A stretch of 64,000 nt of DNA. Origin: Caenorhabditis elegans. Lineage: Eukaryota; Nematoda; Chromadorea; Rhabditida; Rhabditidae. Under the pieces are notes generated by a model. The model made no database searches. It saw only the letters and a list, made by a program, of their open reading frames with translations, and was not told where the DNA came from. The DNA lies in the NCBI RefSeq assembly GCF_000002985.6, contig NC_003284.9, positions 1,550,001-1,614,000 of the forward strand. The letters are read 5' to 3'. The translations under genes and the position numbers were made by a program. Positions 21,601-32,600 of the stretch are shown here, piece after piece (the first letter of the stretch is position 1; the number at the start of each line of letters is the position of its first letter).

Positions 21601-24010
21601 ACGGTTAGTCAGAGCACAAGTTCAAGTACTACCGGACAATCGACCGTGTCAGAGTCCTCAGTATCCACTGTTAGCTCAGAATCAACAATCAGTCAGAGCA
21701 CTGGATCAACCACTACTGGCGAGTCCACGGTATTTGGCAGCACCGGATCAACGGCTACTGGATCATCAACGATGAGTGCTTCCACAGGATCCACTGATAC
21801 CCCTGGCAGCACTGAATCAACCATCACGGGATCGACCGTCACTGGAGAATCAACCGTGTCTGGGTCGACGGGATCAACCATCACAGAAGGATCAACAATT
21901 TCTGAATCTACGATGACTACTGTCGGTGTAAGTACGGGATCAACCATCACCGGAGAATCTACCGTGTCAGGGTCGACGAGATCGACCGTTACCGGAGAAT
22001 CCACGGTATCTGGATCAACGGAGTCTACTGTCAGTGGGAGCACAGAATCAACCCCCACTGTACCGTCAACCGTGTCAGGGTCGACGGGATCAACTGTTAC
22101 TGGAGAATCAACCGTGTCTGGATCAACGGCATCTACTTCCAGTGGAAGTACTGGATCAAGCACAGAAGCAGGATCGACCGTCTCCGGTTCATCAGCATCA
22201 ACTGTAACTAGTAGCACTGGATCAAGCACTAGTGGAGAATCTACGGTGTCAGGATCGACCGTATCTACTGTCAGCGGAAGTACGGGATCCACCATCACTG
22301 GAGAATCAACCGTTTCTGGCTCGACAGAATCTACCGTTACTGCGGAATCTACAGTTTCAGGATCATCCGTGTCAACTGTGAGTGGCAACACAGGATCAAC
22401 CATCACTGGAGAATCAACCGTATCTGGGTCGACGGGATCGACTGGAGAATCCACAATTTTAGAATCATCCGTCTCAACTGTAAGTGTCAGCACAGGATCT
22501 ACCATAACAGATGGATCAACTGCATCTAGATCTTCAGTATCAACCGTCAGTGCTAGCACAGAATCGACGGTTTCCGGGGGATCCAGCGCCTCGATAGGAT
22601 CGACAAACACCCCTGATAGCACGGAATCCACAATTTCTGGATCAACGATCAGTGGCAGCACTGGATCAACGGAGTCATCAACAATGAGCGCAGGAACAGG
22701 CAGCACTGAAACTTCAACATCAGGAGGATCAACAGTGTCAGGATCATCTCTATCCACGTCTAGCACAGAATCATCGGGGTCATCATCCACACAACCACCA
22801 TCAACAAGTACAGAGTTAACAGGCGCGAACAATAAATTTGGACATTCCATATAAATCTTTATCGATTCTGAAAGACTGACTTTCAAAATATTGTTTTTTT
22901 TCAGGATCGTCAGTGCCAACAACTTCCATAACAAGTTAGTTGCCAGCAAAACTTTGGACTAGAAACTCATAACAATGTGTCACTATTCGAGATTTAATGT
23001 CATTTTTTACAGGACGAGGGCTCCTGATAATTTATTGAAATAAATAATGTTACAAACTTTTTTCTCGTCTCGGAACATCACGTGTAGAATCATTCGATTT
23101 TCTCTAACAATTGATGAACCGTAGAATAGATATTAACTAGTCAGCTTTAGTCCAGCTAAAAATTTAGAATTTATAGTCTCAGAGCCTCAGTTTCAGAACC
23201 TACCGTAACCTGCCTTTTCATGTATGACACACAATCTTCTGATATCAGTCAAGAAGCTCTCACTACATATCAAACGGTAGGCATATTGAATTTTCGGAAA
23301 AAAAACTGGTAAACGTCTAATTTTCAGTACTACAATTTTGTCAGACTGATTTCGTCCAAATTAAATGACCGATCAATTTTGAGCGGAAATTTTGATCATT
23401 TTGGATACGGTCCCGGAGGCGAAGATCATGAAACTTATCAAATTGATGACTATGCAAATATGAACAGCATACCATTTCCGTTACATGCATCTGACACTGA
23501 CATTGATCTTGATTTGAAAGAGTGAGCTAATAGGTTTTATAAATTGAAATGTTTATTTTTATGTTTAGTGTGGATGGGAGCATGGCTAGTGCAGGATGGT
23601 CATCAACTGTCAATGGTGAAACCTGCATGATTTTTATTTCTGCCGCGTGAGTTTTTTTTAAATTTTACAGAACGTCCTTTTTGTAAATTTAGTTCAAAGA
23701 AATTGTAATTTCAAATTTTTTAATAAGAAATTATGTTCCGATAATGATATAATTATTTTTCCAGGACAGGAACTGCCTACGATGGTACTACAATTAAGCC
23801 AACATATAATAATTTCAAAACAGTGATAGGCGTATTAGTTGGAGGTACTTGAACTATAGAAAAATATCACCTAGTAGATTTACAATTTCAGGAGCCACAA
23901 GCATTCCAGGACTGACTACAGGTACAAATGTGGTCACAGCAGATTCACTGAATGATTCCGATGCTGAAAATGTTGTGAACACGTTGCTGGGACTTCTTCT
24001 ATCTTTGTAG
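18678..24010 (+). CDS. Membrane-anchored Ser/Thr-rich mucin-like protein, paralogue of the gene at 1-9728
   Basis: Thirteen exons: 18678-18801, 18854-18963, 19038-19121, 19173-19258, 19313-19390, 19457-19644, 19697-22807, 22905-22934, 23197-23276, 23328-23521, 23569-23646, 23765-23844 and 23892-24010. They sum to 4,362 nt, or 1,453 residues plus stop. The ATG is 2 bases after acceptor TTTCAG, suggesting SL trans-splicing. A basic N-terminus (MKLKFKMPR) precedes one hydrophobic helix (about residues 11-34), a signal anchor. Residues ~42-223 form a globular region with Cys in VSLCNSN, TDCSF and FTPCQTN. Residues ~224-1260 are mucin, first VVTVPSTVVT-type and then VSGSTGST-type repeats. The last ~190 residues match the paralogue (CLFMYDTQS, CMIFISAA, VIGVLVGG). 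The end of the mucin exon (donor GTACAG after 22807) was chosen for phase and is the weakest junction. Confidence 0.82.
19795..20300 (+). repeat. TVVTVPS-type short in-frame repeats in the second mucin gene
   Basis: A degenerate unit of about 8 codons (phrases VVTVPSTVVT, VVTVPTTVVT, VVTKPSTVVT) recurs around 20 times. It is rich in Val, Thr and Pro, and differs sharply from the Ser/Gly/Thr repeats that follow from about 20680. The exon therefore combines two unrelated repeat types. Confidence 0.85.
20680..22650 (+). repeat. VSGSTGST/TGESTVSGS-type in-frame repeats
   Basis: About 2 kb of degenerate Ser/Thr/Gly repeats built on STVSGSTGST and TITGESTVSGS. Spacing is irregular, with codons freely substituted, so selection appears to keep composition, not sequence. 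Long antisense open frames here (for example 21693-22949) result from the lack of stop codons in the complement of Ser/Thr codons. Confidence 0.85.
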
Positions 24011-24129
24011 ATGTTAAATTATACCTATATTATACAACCTGTACATGATATGTATCGATAACAGAGCTTTTTGTTTTATAGATAAACATTGAATTGAAAT
24101 GTGAAAAATGAATCTACGAAGAAATTTAA

Positions 24130-24464
24130 AGGTGAAGTAGCGCCAGTGGGGATTTTTTCTAAATACACGTATAATTTTCCAAAACGACCGAATATCATAA
24201 ACATAATAAATAATAAAACACTCCAAAAAAGTTTTAGATTTTTTATAATTTCCGGTCAAAGTTTTTGGCAATTTGCCAGAAATTTGAAAAATATGAGTTT
24301 TTGAGGGCAAAAACTGAGTAAATGTCACTTTTTGACAGTAAATAAAAAATTTACTTTTTTTGAAAAGTTTTATTATGGTCTGTATTAGGTATTTCCTTGG
24401 CTTGTATTACCTTGGCACCATATGAGTAGTTTTTAACAGTTTTCCAACTAGCGCTATTCCACCT
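24130..24464. mobile_element. MITE, TTAA family (AGGTGGAGTAGCGCCAGTGGGG ends), copy 1
   Basis: The left end AGGTGAAGTAGCGCCAGTGG is preceded by TTAA (24126-24129). The right end, TAGCGCTATTCCACCT, is a diverged inverse of it and is followed by TTCA where TTAA would be expected. Internal sequence (caatttgcca, ctgagtaa, cactttttgacagtaaat) matches the element at 31331-31770. No coding capacity. Confidence 0.75.
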
Positions 24465-24469
24465 TTCAC

Positions 24470-24660
24470 GTGGTGTCAGAGTGTCTCATTTCGGCTCGAA
24501 CTACGTTGATCTACAAAAAATGTGGAAGTTGAGACACAGAGTTTCAACACAGAGTTCTCAACTGATTTGCATGGCTAAGAACGTGCTGACGTGACAAATG
24601 TTTGGGCAGAAAAATCTCGCATTTTTTGTAGATCAAACAGTAGTGATACAGCCTGGCCTT
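24470..24660. repeat. Inverted-repeat segment with TTGATCTAC/GTAGATCAA
   Basis: TTGATCTACAAAAAATG near 24509 is inverted as CATTTTTTGTAGATCAA near 24630. The outer sequence CACGTGGTGTCAG (24468-24480) occurs in reverse at 55427-55441 next to another GTAGATCAA. The two loci are therefore diverged copies of one repeat family. Confidence 0.65.
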
Positions 24661-24907
24661 TAACAAATTGATTTCTAAAAGATGAAACGATAAATTTTTT
24701 AGCCTACCTTATTTTGGGTTTCAAAAATTTTTTTACGAGGTTTGGATCATCTTTCTTATTAACTTCTGGACTTGTGATTTTTTTTTTAATATTTGGAACG
24801 TTTCACTGCAAATTACATATTCCTAATATTCAAAATGTCAAAATTTGGAAGTACAGAGTATTATAATTTGTATTTTTTAGAAAATATCCTTGTTCAAGCA
24901 TTTGCAC

Positions 24908-25030
24908 CAGGGCTGTGCGGCAACCAGCAATTGCCGAAGTTGCCGAACCCAAAAAATTTCGGCAACCGACAACTTTTGATTGCCGAAACTTCGTCAACTT
25001 TTCGGCAACCGGCAACCTGTAACAGCCCTG
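24908..25030. mobile_element. Short MITE-like element with CAGGGCTGT ends and GGCAA repeats
   Basis: The left end CAGGGCTGTGCGGCAACC is mirrored on the right by GGCAACCTGTAACAGCCCTG. Inside, TTGCCGAA/TTCGGCAA repeats on both strands give extensive self-complementarity over about 120 bp. No coding capacity. Confidence 0.75.
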
Positions 25031-25980
25031 TTCTGCACCATAATTTGTTTATTTTCAAAAAATTCTATTTTTGCTACTAAACCTACTCCAATTCCAATCC
25101 CCCTTCTCCCTCTCCAGTCCCCCAAATCTTCAACAAACGGAATCAGAAGCCCAAACGAGGAAGATAGTGAAAGATAGGAAAAGATACAAGGGGGTGGTGA
25201 TAAACAGGAAGGTTGCAAGCTTGTTATTAGTCGCAATGCCTTTTTCTCTCATCCATATCCATACCAACAGTCCAAATGCTTGTCCCCCCTCCCCACGTCC
25301 CTCCTGCTTCATCATCTCCTTCTTCCCGAAACAGTAGCAGCAGCAGCAGCCTGTCTCTTTTTCTTTTCCTTTCCCCATCCCCCGCCTCCCCCATTTCCAA
25401 CACAACCGTCGTCATCAAGATTAAGCCCTGTACGCTCCGCCCACTTTTGCATTCTTCTCCCAATTTTCGGCTTCTCTCTTCTTTCCCACAATGGAGCTAA
25501 TTTTTTTGCGGCTTTTTTGAAATGTTTATAGTTTTCTCTTTATATTTTTGTTCCGGCTTTTTTTGCTACAAAAACAAACTAACAATATAATAATTACTTC
25601 AGCATGAATTCCATTTCTTGTTTCATCTAATCCTTTGCTTATGTATACTCAAATAATTCAGTTAAAAAGTTTGAGCATCTTTTAAACTTTTTAATTTTCT
25701 GGCATTTTTGGTATCTCGATTGAAAAGCTTGAACACCTGTTGTCTAAGCCTGAAACTTAATTTTCAAGTTAAAGAGTAAAGCTTGAAATGTAAATTTTGT
25801 GTAAGCCTAAAGCCCATGCTTGCAGCTGAAACTCGAAAAATCAAACTAAGCAGCAAACGTTTGAGACTAGAACACAGAATTCAAAACTACCGTTTGAGCT
25901 GAATTTCTAGGCCTGTACAACGGTCAATTATATAATTATATAGTTCAAATTTCAGACAACAACAAAAATTGAGAATTAGA

Positions 25981-26336
25981 TAAGCCTAAGCCTGAAAATA
26001 ACCTCAAATCTTAGCCTAAGCCTCAGCCTAAGCCTTAGCCAAAGCCTAAACCTAAGCCTGAGTCTGTTCCGATGCCTAAGCTTAAGCCTAAGCCTAAACC
26101 TTCATCTAAGTCAAAGCCTAAGCATAAGCCTACGTCTAAGCTGAAGCCGAAGCCTAAGCCTAAACCTAACTGAGTTTAAGCCAAAACCTCAGCCTAAGTC
26201 TAGGCCTAAGACTAAAAATAAGCCTAAGTCTGAGTTAAAGCCTGAGCGAAGACTAAACATAAGCCTAAGCCGCAGCATCAGCCTAATCAAAATCCTAAGC
26301 CTAAGCTTAAAACTCAGCGTAAGCCTGAGCCTAAGC
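25981..26336 (+). repeat. Degenerate telomere-like array (GCCTAA)n upstream of the Warthog gene
   Basis: About 50 degenerate hexamers of GCCTAA and variants, in the same orientation as the 10.2-kb array. It ends about 300 bp before the ATG of the Warthog gene (26638), so it occupies the proximal upstream region. Isolated GCCTAA-like words begin earlier, from about 25740. Confidence 0.85.
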
Positions 26337-26637
26337 CTAGCTCCAAAACGAGCTCCAACCTTCAGTTTGTCCTTTTTTGGCTAAACTGTAACCTTTAAGC
26401 AGGTGTTTAGCAAATTCTAAAATTCTTGTCCAAACCAAGTTCTGTCCAACAACCAAAGATTTCTTCAATTTTTTTTCTCTGCAAATTTTCACCAAAAAAA
26501 GTGTCATCAATTCATATTTCCATTCCATGTCTAGCCACAGCTAATTTTCTTGTCTCACCTCTGTCCACCGCTCTATTATTCATTATTTCCGTTGCACCCC
26601 CCCCCCCCCTTCCAAAAAAAACATTAGAAGTTGCAGA

Positions 26638-29600
26638 ATGCGCCATCGAGCGTTCTCGTTCCAAATCGCCCTCGTTCTCGCCCTCCTGCAACCCTTTGGT
26701 GCCTCGTACTGTGGTTCAAATGGCGTGCCGTACAGTTTAGAAATCCTGTCTGATGGTTTGTGTTTGCTTTGACAAATAGAAGGTGTTACCATTCATAAAA
26801 TGCTTTACGACTTATTTGATCTTGAAGAAAATTGGTTTTTTATCCAAAAATAAATTTTGCAACCCTCCACTTTAACTACAAATTCAAAAAAAAAAGTTTC
26901 TCAGATATTTTTCCAAAAATCTAAAATACGAGCTAAGTACAGAGGAGTTTTTTCAAAAAATGTTTTTTAAAGATTTCCCACTAATTTTTATTAAGGCAGG
27001 AATTAATAACTTTGTAAATTCCTGGAAAACAATTTTTTTTTTTTTTGGTGCTTCCAATCCTCAAACTTAAGGATTCAATTTTTAAGATTCTAATTTTTTT
27101 TTGAAATTTTAGGCAGAAAATTATCGATTTTTAATTTTCGTATTATGAATTTCTAATTCAATGTTGTTTGTTATAATTTTTACAGGAATTTTCTAAATTT
27201 TCTTCGAATAAAATTTAGTCCAAAAATTTTTATAAATAGATTTTTTTATTGGAAAAAATTTCGAACGATTTATGTTATTCCCAAAATTTCTAGTTTTTTC
27301 CAAACCCTATACAAACCATAAAATCTAGTATTATAACCAATTTTCCATTCCAGGCTCCCCGGTACTCGGATGCGCGCAGCCGACTTGTATGGCCGAGCCG
27401 CAGGAGGACGAGGAGGACAGCGTGTTCATTGCCAATACAGCTGGACAGGAAGATGGATTTTTCCGTGAAGGTGATAGGCAGAAGAAGAGCTATACGCAGA
27501 GTTATAAGCCTAAAGCGGTGAGTTTCTGAGGGAAAAATTTTGAAGAAAAAACAATTTTTTTTCGAAATTTTTTTCGAATTTTTTTCTACAAATTTATTTT
27601 CTAGATCAATTATCAACTGAATTTTAATGTTCTCAACGTATTTTTCCATATATTTTTTTCAATTCCTCCATCTCCAATTCCTCATTCCAAAACCCGTTAT
27701 CCACAATCTAAATCCCCCAAACACAAATATTTCGCAATTTTTTCGCCGAAAATTTTCGCGCAAGCTATACGGTGATGGTATCTGCATAATTAATAGGGAA
27801 AAACAAAATATTTTTATTATTATTTTGAGATATTTTTGGAAGATAATTCTATGCGCAGGTGGTTTTTTGAAATGTATTATGTGTGTAATTTAAGACGGAG
27901 ATCACTTGGTTGACTGGGGTTTTTTGAAAATTCGTAAAACTTGCTGGACTGTTTTGTAACCAACAAAATTATGAATAAATCAAAAAAAAACTGAATTTTT
28001 TTTTAAAGTTTTTGGTGCCATTTGCATTATTCCAGCTAGAATTTTTTTGAAAATTTAAATCGTAAAATAATTTCAAACTTTTCCAATTTTACAGAACTTT
28101 ATTTTTTTTTAGAAAATTTATCAAAATTTGCCAATTTTTTCAGTTATGGAAAATGAACATAAAAACTCAAAAAATAATTTTTTTTCCAACTTCGCAAAAC
28201 TTTTTAGACTTAGTTTTTTATCTAGCTAGTCTTATAGAAATGTTTAGAAAAGTTTTTATCAAAATTTTTATTTTTATCAATTTTTATCATTTTATGATTA
28301 AATATTTTTATCAAAAAATCTGAAAAAAAAATGTTAAAGGTTTTTTTCTAAAAATCTGACAAAAAACCAATAGACAATTTTTCTCTCCAATCAAATTTTT
28401 TTCGAAAAAAAAATTATAAAAATAGTGAAAAACTTTAACCATATTTTTCTAAATATCAATTTGTTTTTTGAAAATTAGTGTTCCAATTCCAATGACATCA
28501 CCAAAAAACCCGTTCAAACTCCACACAATCGTTCTCATTATCCATGACCCTTCGGTCTAGATTTCTCCTGTTAAAAAATACAGTTTTCTATATCTCTTTC
28601 CTTTTTTACGCCAACTTTCCCCTCTCAAAACCGTTCGACCCTTCCCCCCCCCCCCCTCACCTACACATATACCCCTTAACCCCGTCTGCCAGCCCGTGGG
28701 AAACTTGGTACGTCTCTGTATTGGTGTGGGAAGAATATGGCCCCCGGCCGATTGAAGCTAATGAGACAGTTGGTTGTCGTGTTTTTATTACAAGTGTTTT
28801 CACTCTCTCTCTCTCTCTCCCCACACCGCCAACCAGTGTGTCTCTCCGCAACCGCCACGTTCCCTTTTACTCGACACGCGCGAGGGACAAAAGGGGGAAG
28901 GAATATGGGAGAGAGAGAGAGAGAAGACAATAAGGAAAAGTCTTTTGCGGATAACTGGTGGAAAAGAAAAGCTATCTTGATTAGCTGGCAACATGATGGG
29001 GAAGAGATACTTGAAGAATCAATACTAACGGAAATTGAGTAGTTGGTTCTCTGCGGGGCCAGGTGACCTCTGAAATAATTTATGTGGCTCCTCGATCTTC
29101 ATAGAAAAGCCCTTATGCTTACTCAAGTGTTTCTGGTGAATTATAAGATAAATCGAGTTATAAAGTTTGGGTTATGCTGACTAGGGAACCGTCAGAAGGT
29201 GCCCATCGGACTTGCATATGAGATCTATGCCATTCGATAGTGCATGTCTTAAAACGGTTACTCGTGAATGTTTAGTGGCAAAACTCCAGAACCAAGCTCA
29301 CGGCGGGCTCTCAAAAATTCTAAAATAGCACTTAAACGAAACATTGAAGGGCCAATTTTCCAATTTCACTTTGGTGGCTCATATCTCCGCGGATAATTTT
29401 TTTACAGGAAAGTCATCAACTAAAAAGTTGTTGATATTGTTGTATTGAACGAGTTTGTAATTGAAAGTTTTTTACCAAAAAATTTCTGTTTCAGATAAAC
29501 GCGCGTGAAGTGCGGCAACTGTTGCTGTTATTTTTATGCTGTTATTGCTATTCTAATGCTTTTATCTCAAACAAAAAATTTTTTGGTAAAAAACTTTCAA

Positions 29601-32600
29601 CTACAAACTTGTTCTTTACAACAATGTCAATTATTCGCGGAGATGTGATCTACCAAAGTGAATTTGGAAAATAACCTTCTGACGGTTCCCTAGTGAGAAA
29701 AACCATGTCGCAAATTTTAGTTAGTTTTCAGATTTTCTATTATTTCCAAAAACTCACAAGAGCACCCCGTTATTTTCTAAGATCATAACCATATGCTTGA
29801 TCGATGCACCATGTTGCAAAATGTATGTGTAACTAGAATCCAATTCAGTATAGTACATTATAAGATCAGTGGAGTCTATAGATTACCCTGAGTAAATGAA
29901 TACAATCAGAAATCAATTTGTAACTTGATCGATGCACCATGTTCAAAATTTAGTTGGATATAGTTCATAGTAGTTTGATAAGTTTTTGATGCGCATATTC
30001 GGGACGACCTAGTCTGAGAAATATTCCACAATTCCAGAAAATTCGGTAACTCTTTGACTGTGACGCTAAGCTCAGATTTTGAGCTCAGAGCAGAAACTTC
30101 AAAATTTTCAAAGTGCGGCCAGCTTGCTCCAATAGCTCACATAAATCGTCGCAACTTCTCATGGTGCACAGGGTTTAGGCCACTGTCAAGCTGACCACTC
30201 GGAGCTAGGCCTGTCATACAGGTCGACACCACGTGGCCCCTAATTCACATTCTATGTACAAGGAAAACAAGTCTATATCTTAGTTACCGCGAGAGATCGG
30301 AGCCCGGGAGTCACCACTTATCAGGCCCACTTGGAGCCCTGAATCAGAACTCAAATTACCCTGGTAATTCTTACATAAATCTGGAGCCAGAGAGCTTGGC
30401 TCAATCATACCTAAAACTCTAGTCAGACTTTTTTTTTCCAAAAAAGTAAAAAATGACACATCTATCCCGATTTCTTCGCCTGCTAACTAACTAATCTAGC
30501 GGAACGCTTGCAAATGTTTAATCCCGAAACCGCTTAGTTGGAGACAATTTTTTATGGGCGTGACACAAAACCGATTATCCTCTCGCCTTTTTTTTTGGCT
30601 GGCTAGCTGGATGGCTACAATCAAATGATCAAACACCGTGAAACGAGATTGAGTGTCAAGAAAGAGAGGAAAAAATGGGGGGAGACATTTTTTTAGGCAA
30701 ACGTTTGAAAAAGTTTCTGAAATATGCAGTCACCCTTGATGTTAATGCACCATGTGAAAATTCATGAGACTTGAGATCTACTGTCTTATGAATTTTTGAT
30801 TTTTCTTCACGCCCTCATACACTATACCAAATTATACCAAACTATACCAAATACACATATACCAAATTATCTGGAATTGTGGAATTTTACTCAAACTAGG
30901 CCGACCAGATTATGTAACATGGTGCATCGGTGGCCTTAAACTGAGAAACAACACCTATGGTGTACTTGATGTTTACCCGAACTAGATCCTACTGAACTTC
31001 GAACATGGTGCATCGATCAAGGCAAGGATCGATTTTTGATATATTATATTTTACTAGCTCAGGGTAATCTCTAGACTCTACTGATCTTATAATGTACTAT
31101 AATGAATTGGATTCTAGCTGCACATGCATTTTGCAACTAGGTGCATCGACCAAACATATGGTTATGATCTTAGAAACTACGGGGTATTCTTGTGAGTTTT
31201 TGGAAATAATGGAAAATTTGAAATCTAACATAAATTTGCGGCATGGTTTTTCTCAACATAACCAAAACTTTCGAGAAGTTTGTAGTAGGTCATCCCAACT
31301 GTTCCGTTGAAATACTCATTGAATTCTTAAAGGTGGAGTAGCGCCAGTGGGGAAATTGTTAAAAACCACTCCTTCGGTCTCAAAATGACCAAATATCATG
31401 ATAAAACTTTTCAAAAAATTTTTGATAATTTTTTATTTACTGTCAAAAAGTGGCAATTACTCAGTTTTTGCCACTCATAATATTGGAAGTCGACCAAAAA
31501 AAAAAGTTTTTTTCGACATTTTTTATGTTTTAATTTTGTTTAAATTATGTGTATTAAAACATGGTAGGGGTCGAAACATGCGGCATTTCTTTAAATTTCC
31601 TCAAAAGCTCGTATTTTTCAGAATTTTGGCAATTTGCCAAAACTTTGACCAGAAATTATGAAAAATTAGAAAAATTTTTGGAGTGTTTTTTGGAGTGTTT
31701 TGTGATATTCGGTTGTTTTGGATCATCATAAGTGCATTTAGACAAAATCCCCACTTGCGCTACTCCACCTTTAACATGGTGCATCGATGGGGGCACATTT
31801 CGACTTTTGTTCTGTAATGTTCATGTATACAATTTCTCGTATAATTTGGAATTTACTTATATTAGATCTATATGTTCTGTAAAACTTTTCCACTACAACC
31901 ACCAATTTCCCAAACATTCTCAAAACTTCATTTCCTCCCACCACTTGCCACATCGAATTCCCATTTTCCCTTCATCTGCCCTTGCACTTGTAGCATCCCA
32001 GAATCCTGCAATCATCTCCGACAACAAATCGAACGAATTCCCGTCACGCAATTCAATCTTCATATTAATCCCCCCTTTTAAGCTGAAGTAAATTGGATTC
32101 GATGATGGATGAAAAAAACTGCGCAATTTGTACCAAAGTTCGACTCGGAGTAGTAGGAAAATGTTGCCAAAATGGTAGTAGACATTTCTAATTGCTTGCT
32201 TCCGCCCGCCTTGTCATTCACCTTCCGTGACGTGAATATTACGATGTGAGGAAAAAGTTGACAGGCCGGCGGGGGCAGGAAGTAGATAGAACACGTATTG
32301 TTGTCAGAAGAAGCCGTTGGCGAGGAGGTAGATATGGATATGGAGAGGGGGACACGGCGGATATTCTTGTTCTTTACGTAATCCGTGATGACTCATTGTT
32401 CACACTTACTACATAATACAAACGGGTTACTCAGCATAATGGTTAATAAGGAACCACAAACGTTAAAAGTTGTACAGGGGGAAAAGTAAGGGGTTCAGCG
32501 ATGTACCCCAAAATTTGCTATAAGTTTGAAAATTTACATTGATTTTTTGTTTATTCAGGGTTACTAAAATTCAGCCTTAATATAAATATAGTTCAAAAAC

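Noticed and set aside
21693..22949. 418-codon minus-strand open frame (Val/Asp/Pro-rich) and similar ones at 7-552, 625-1119, 5548-6204, 19830-20384 and 20829-21557
   Set aside because: They are complements of Ser/Thr/Gly codon-rich mucin exons, which rarely give stop codons in antisense. They have the composition expected of such shadows and no signal or domain.
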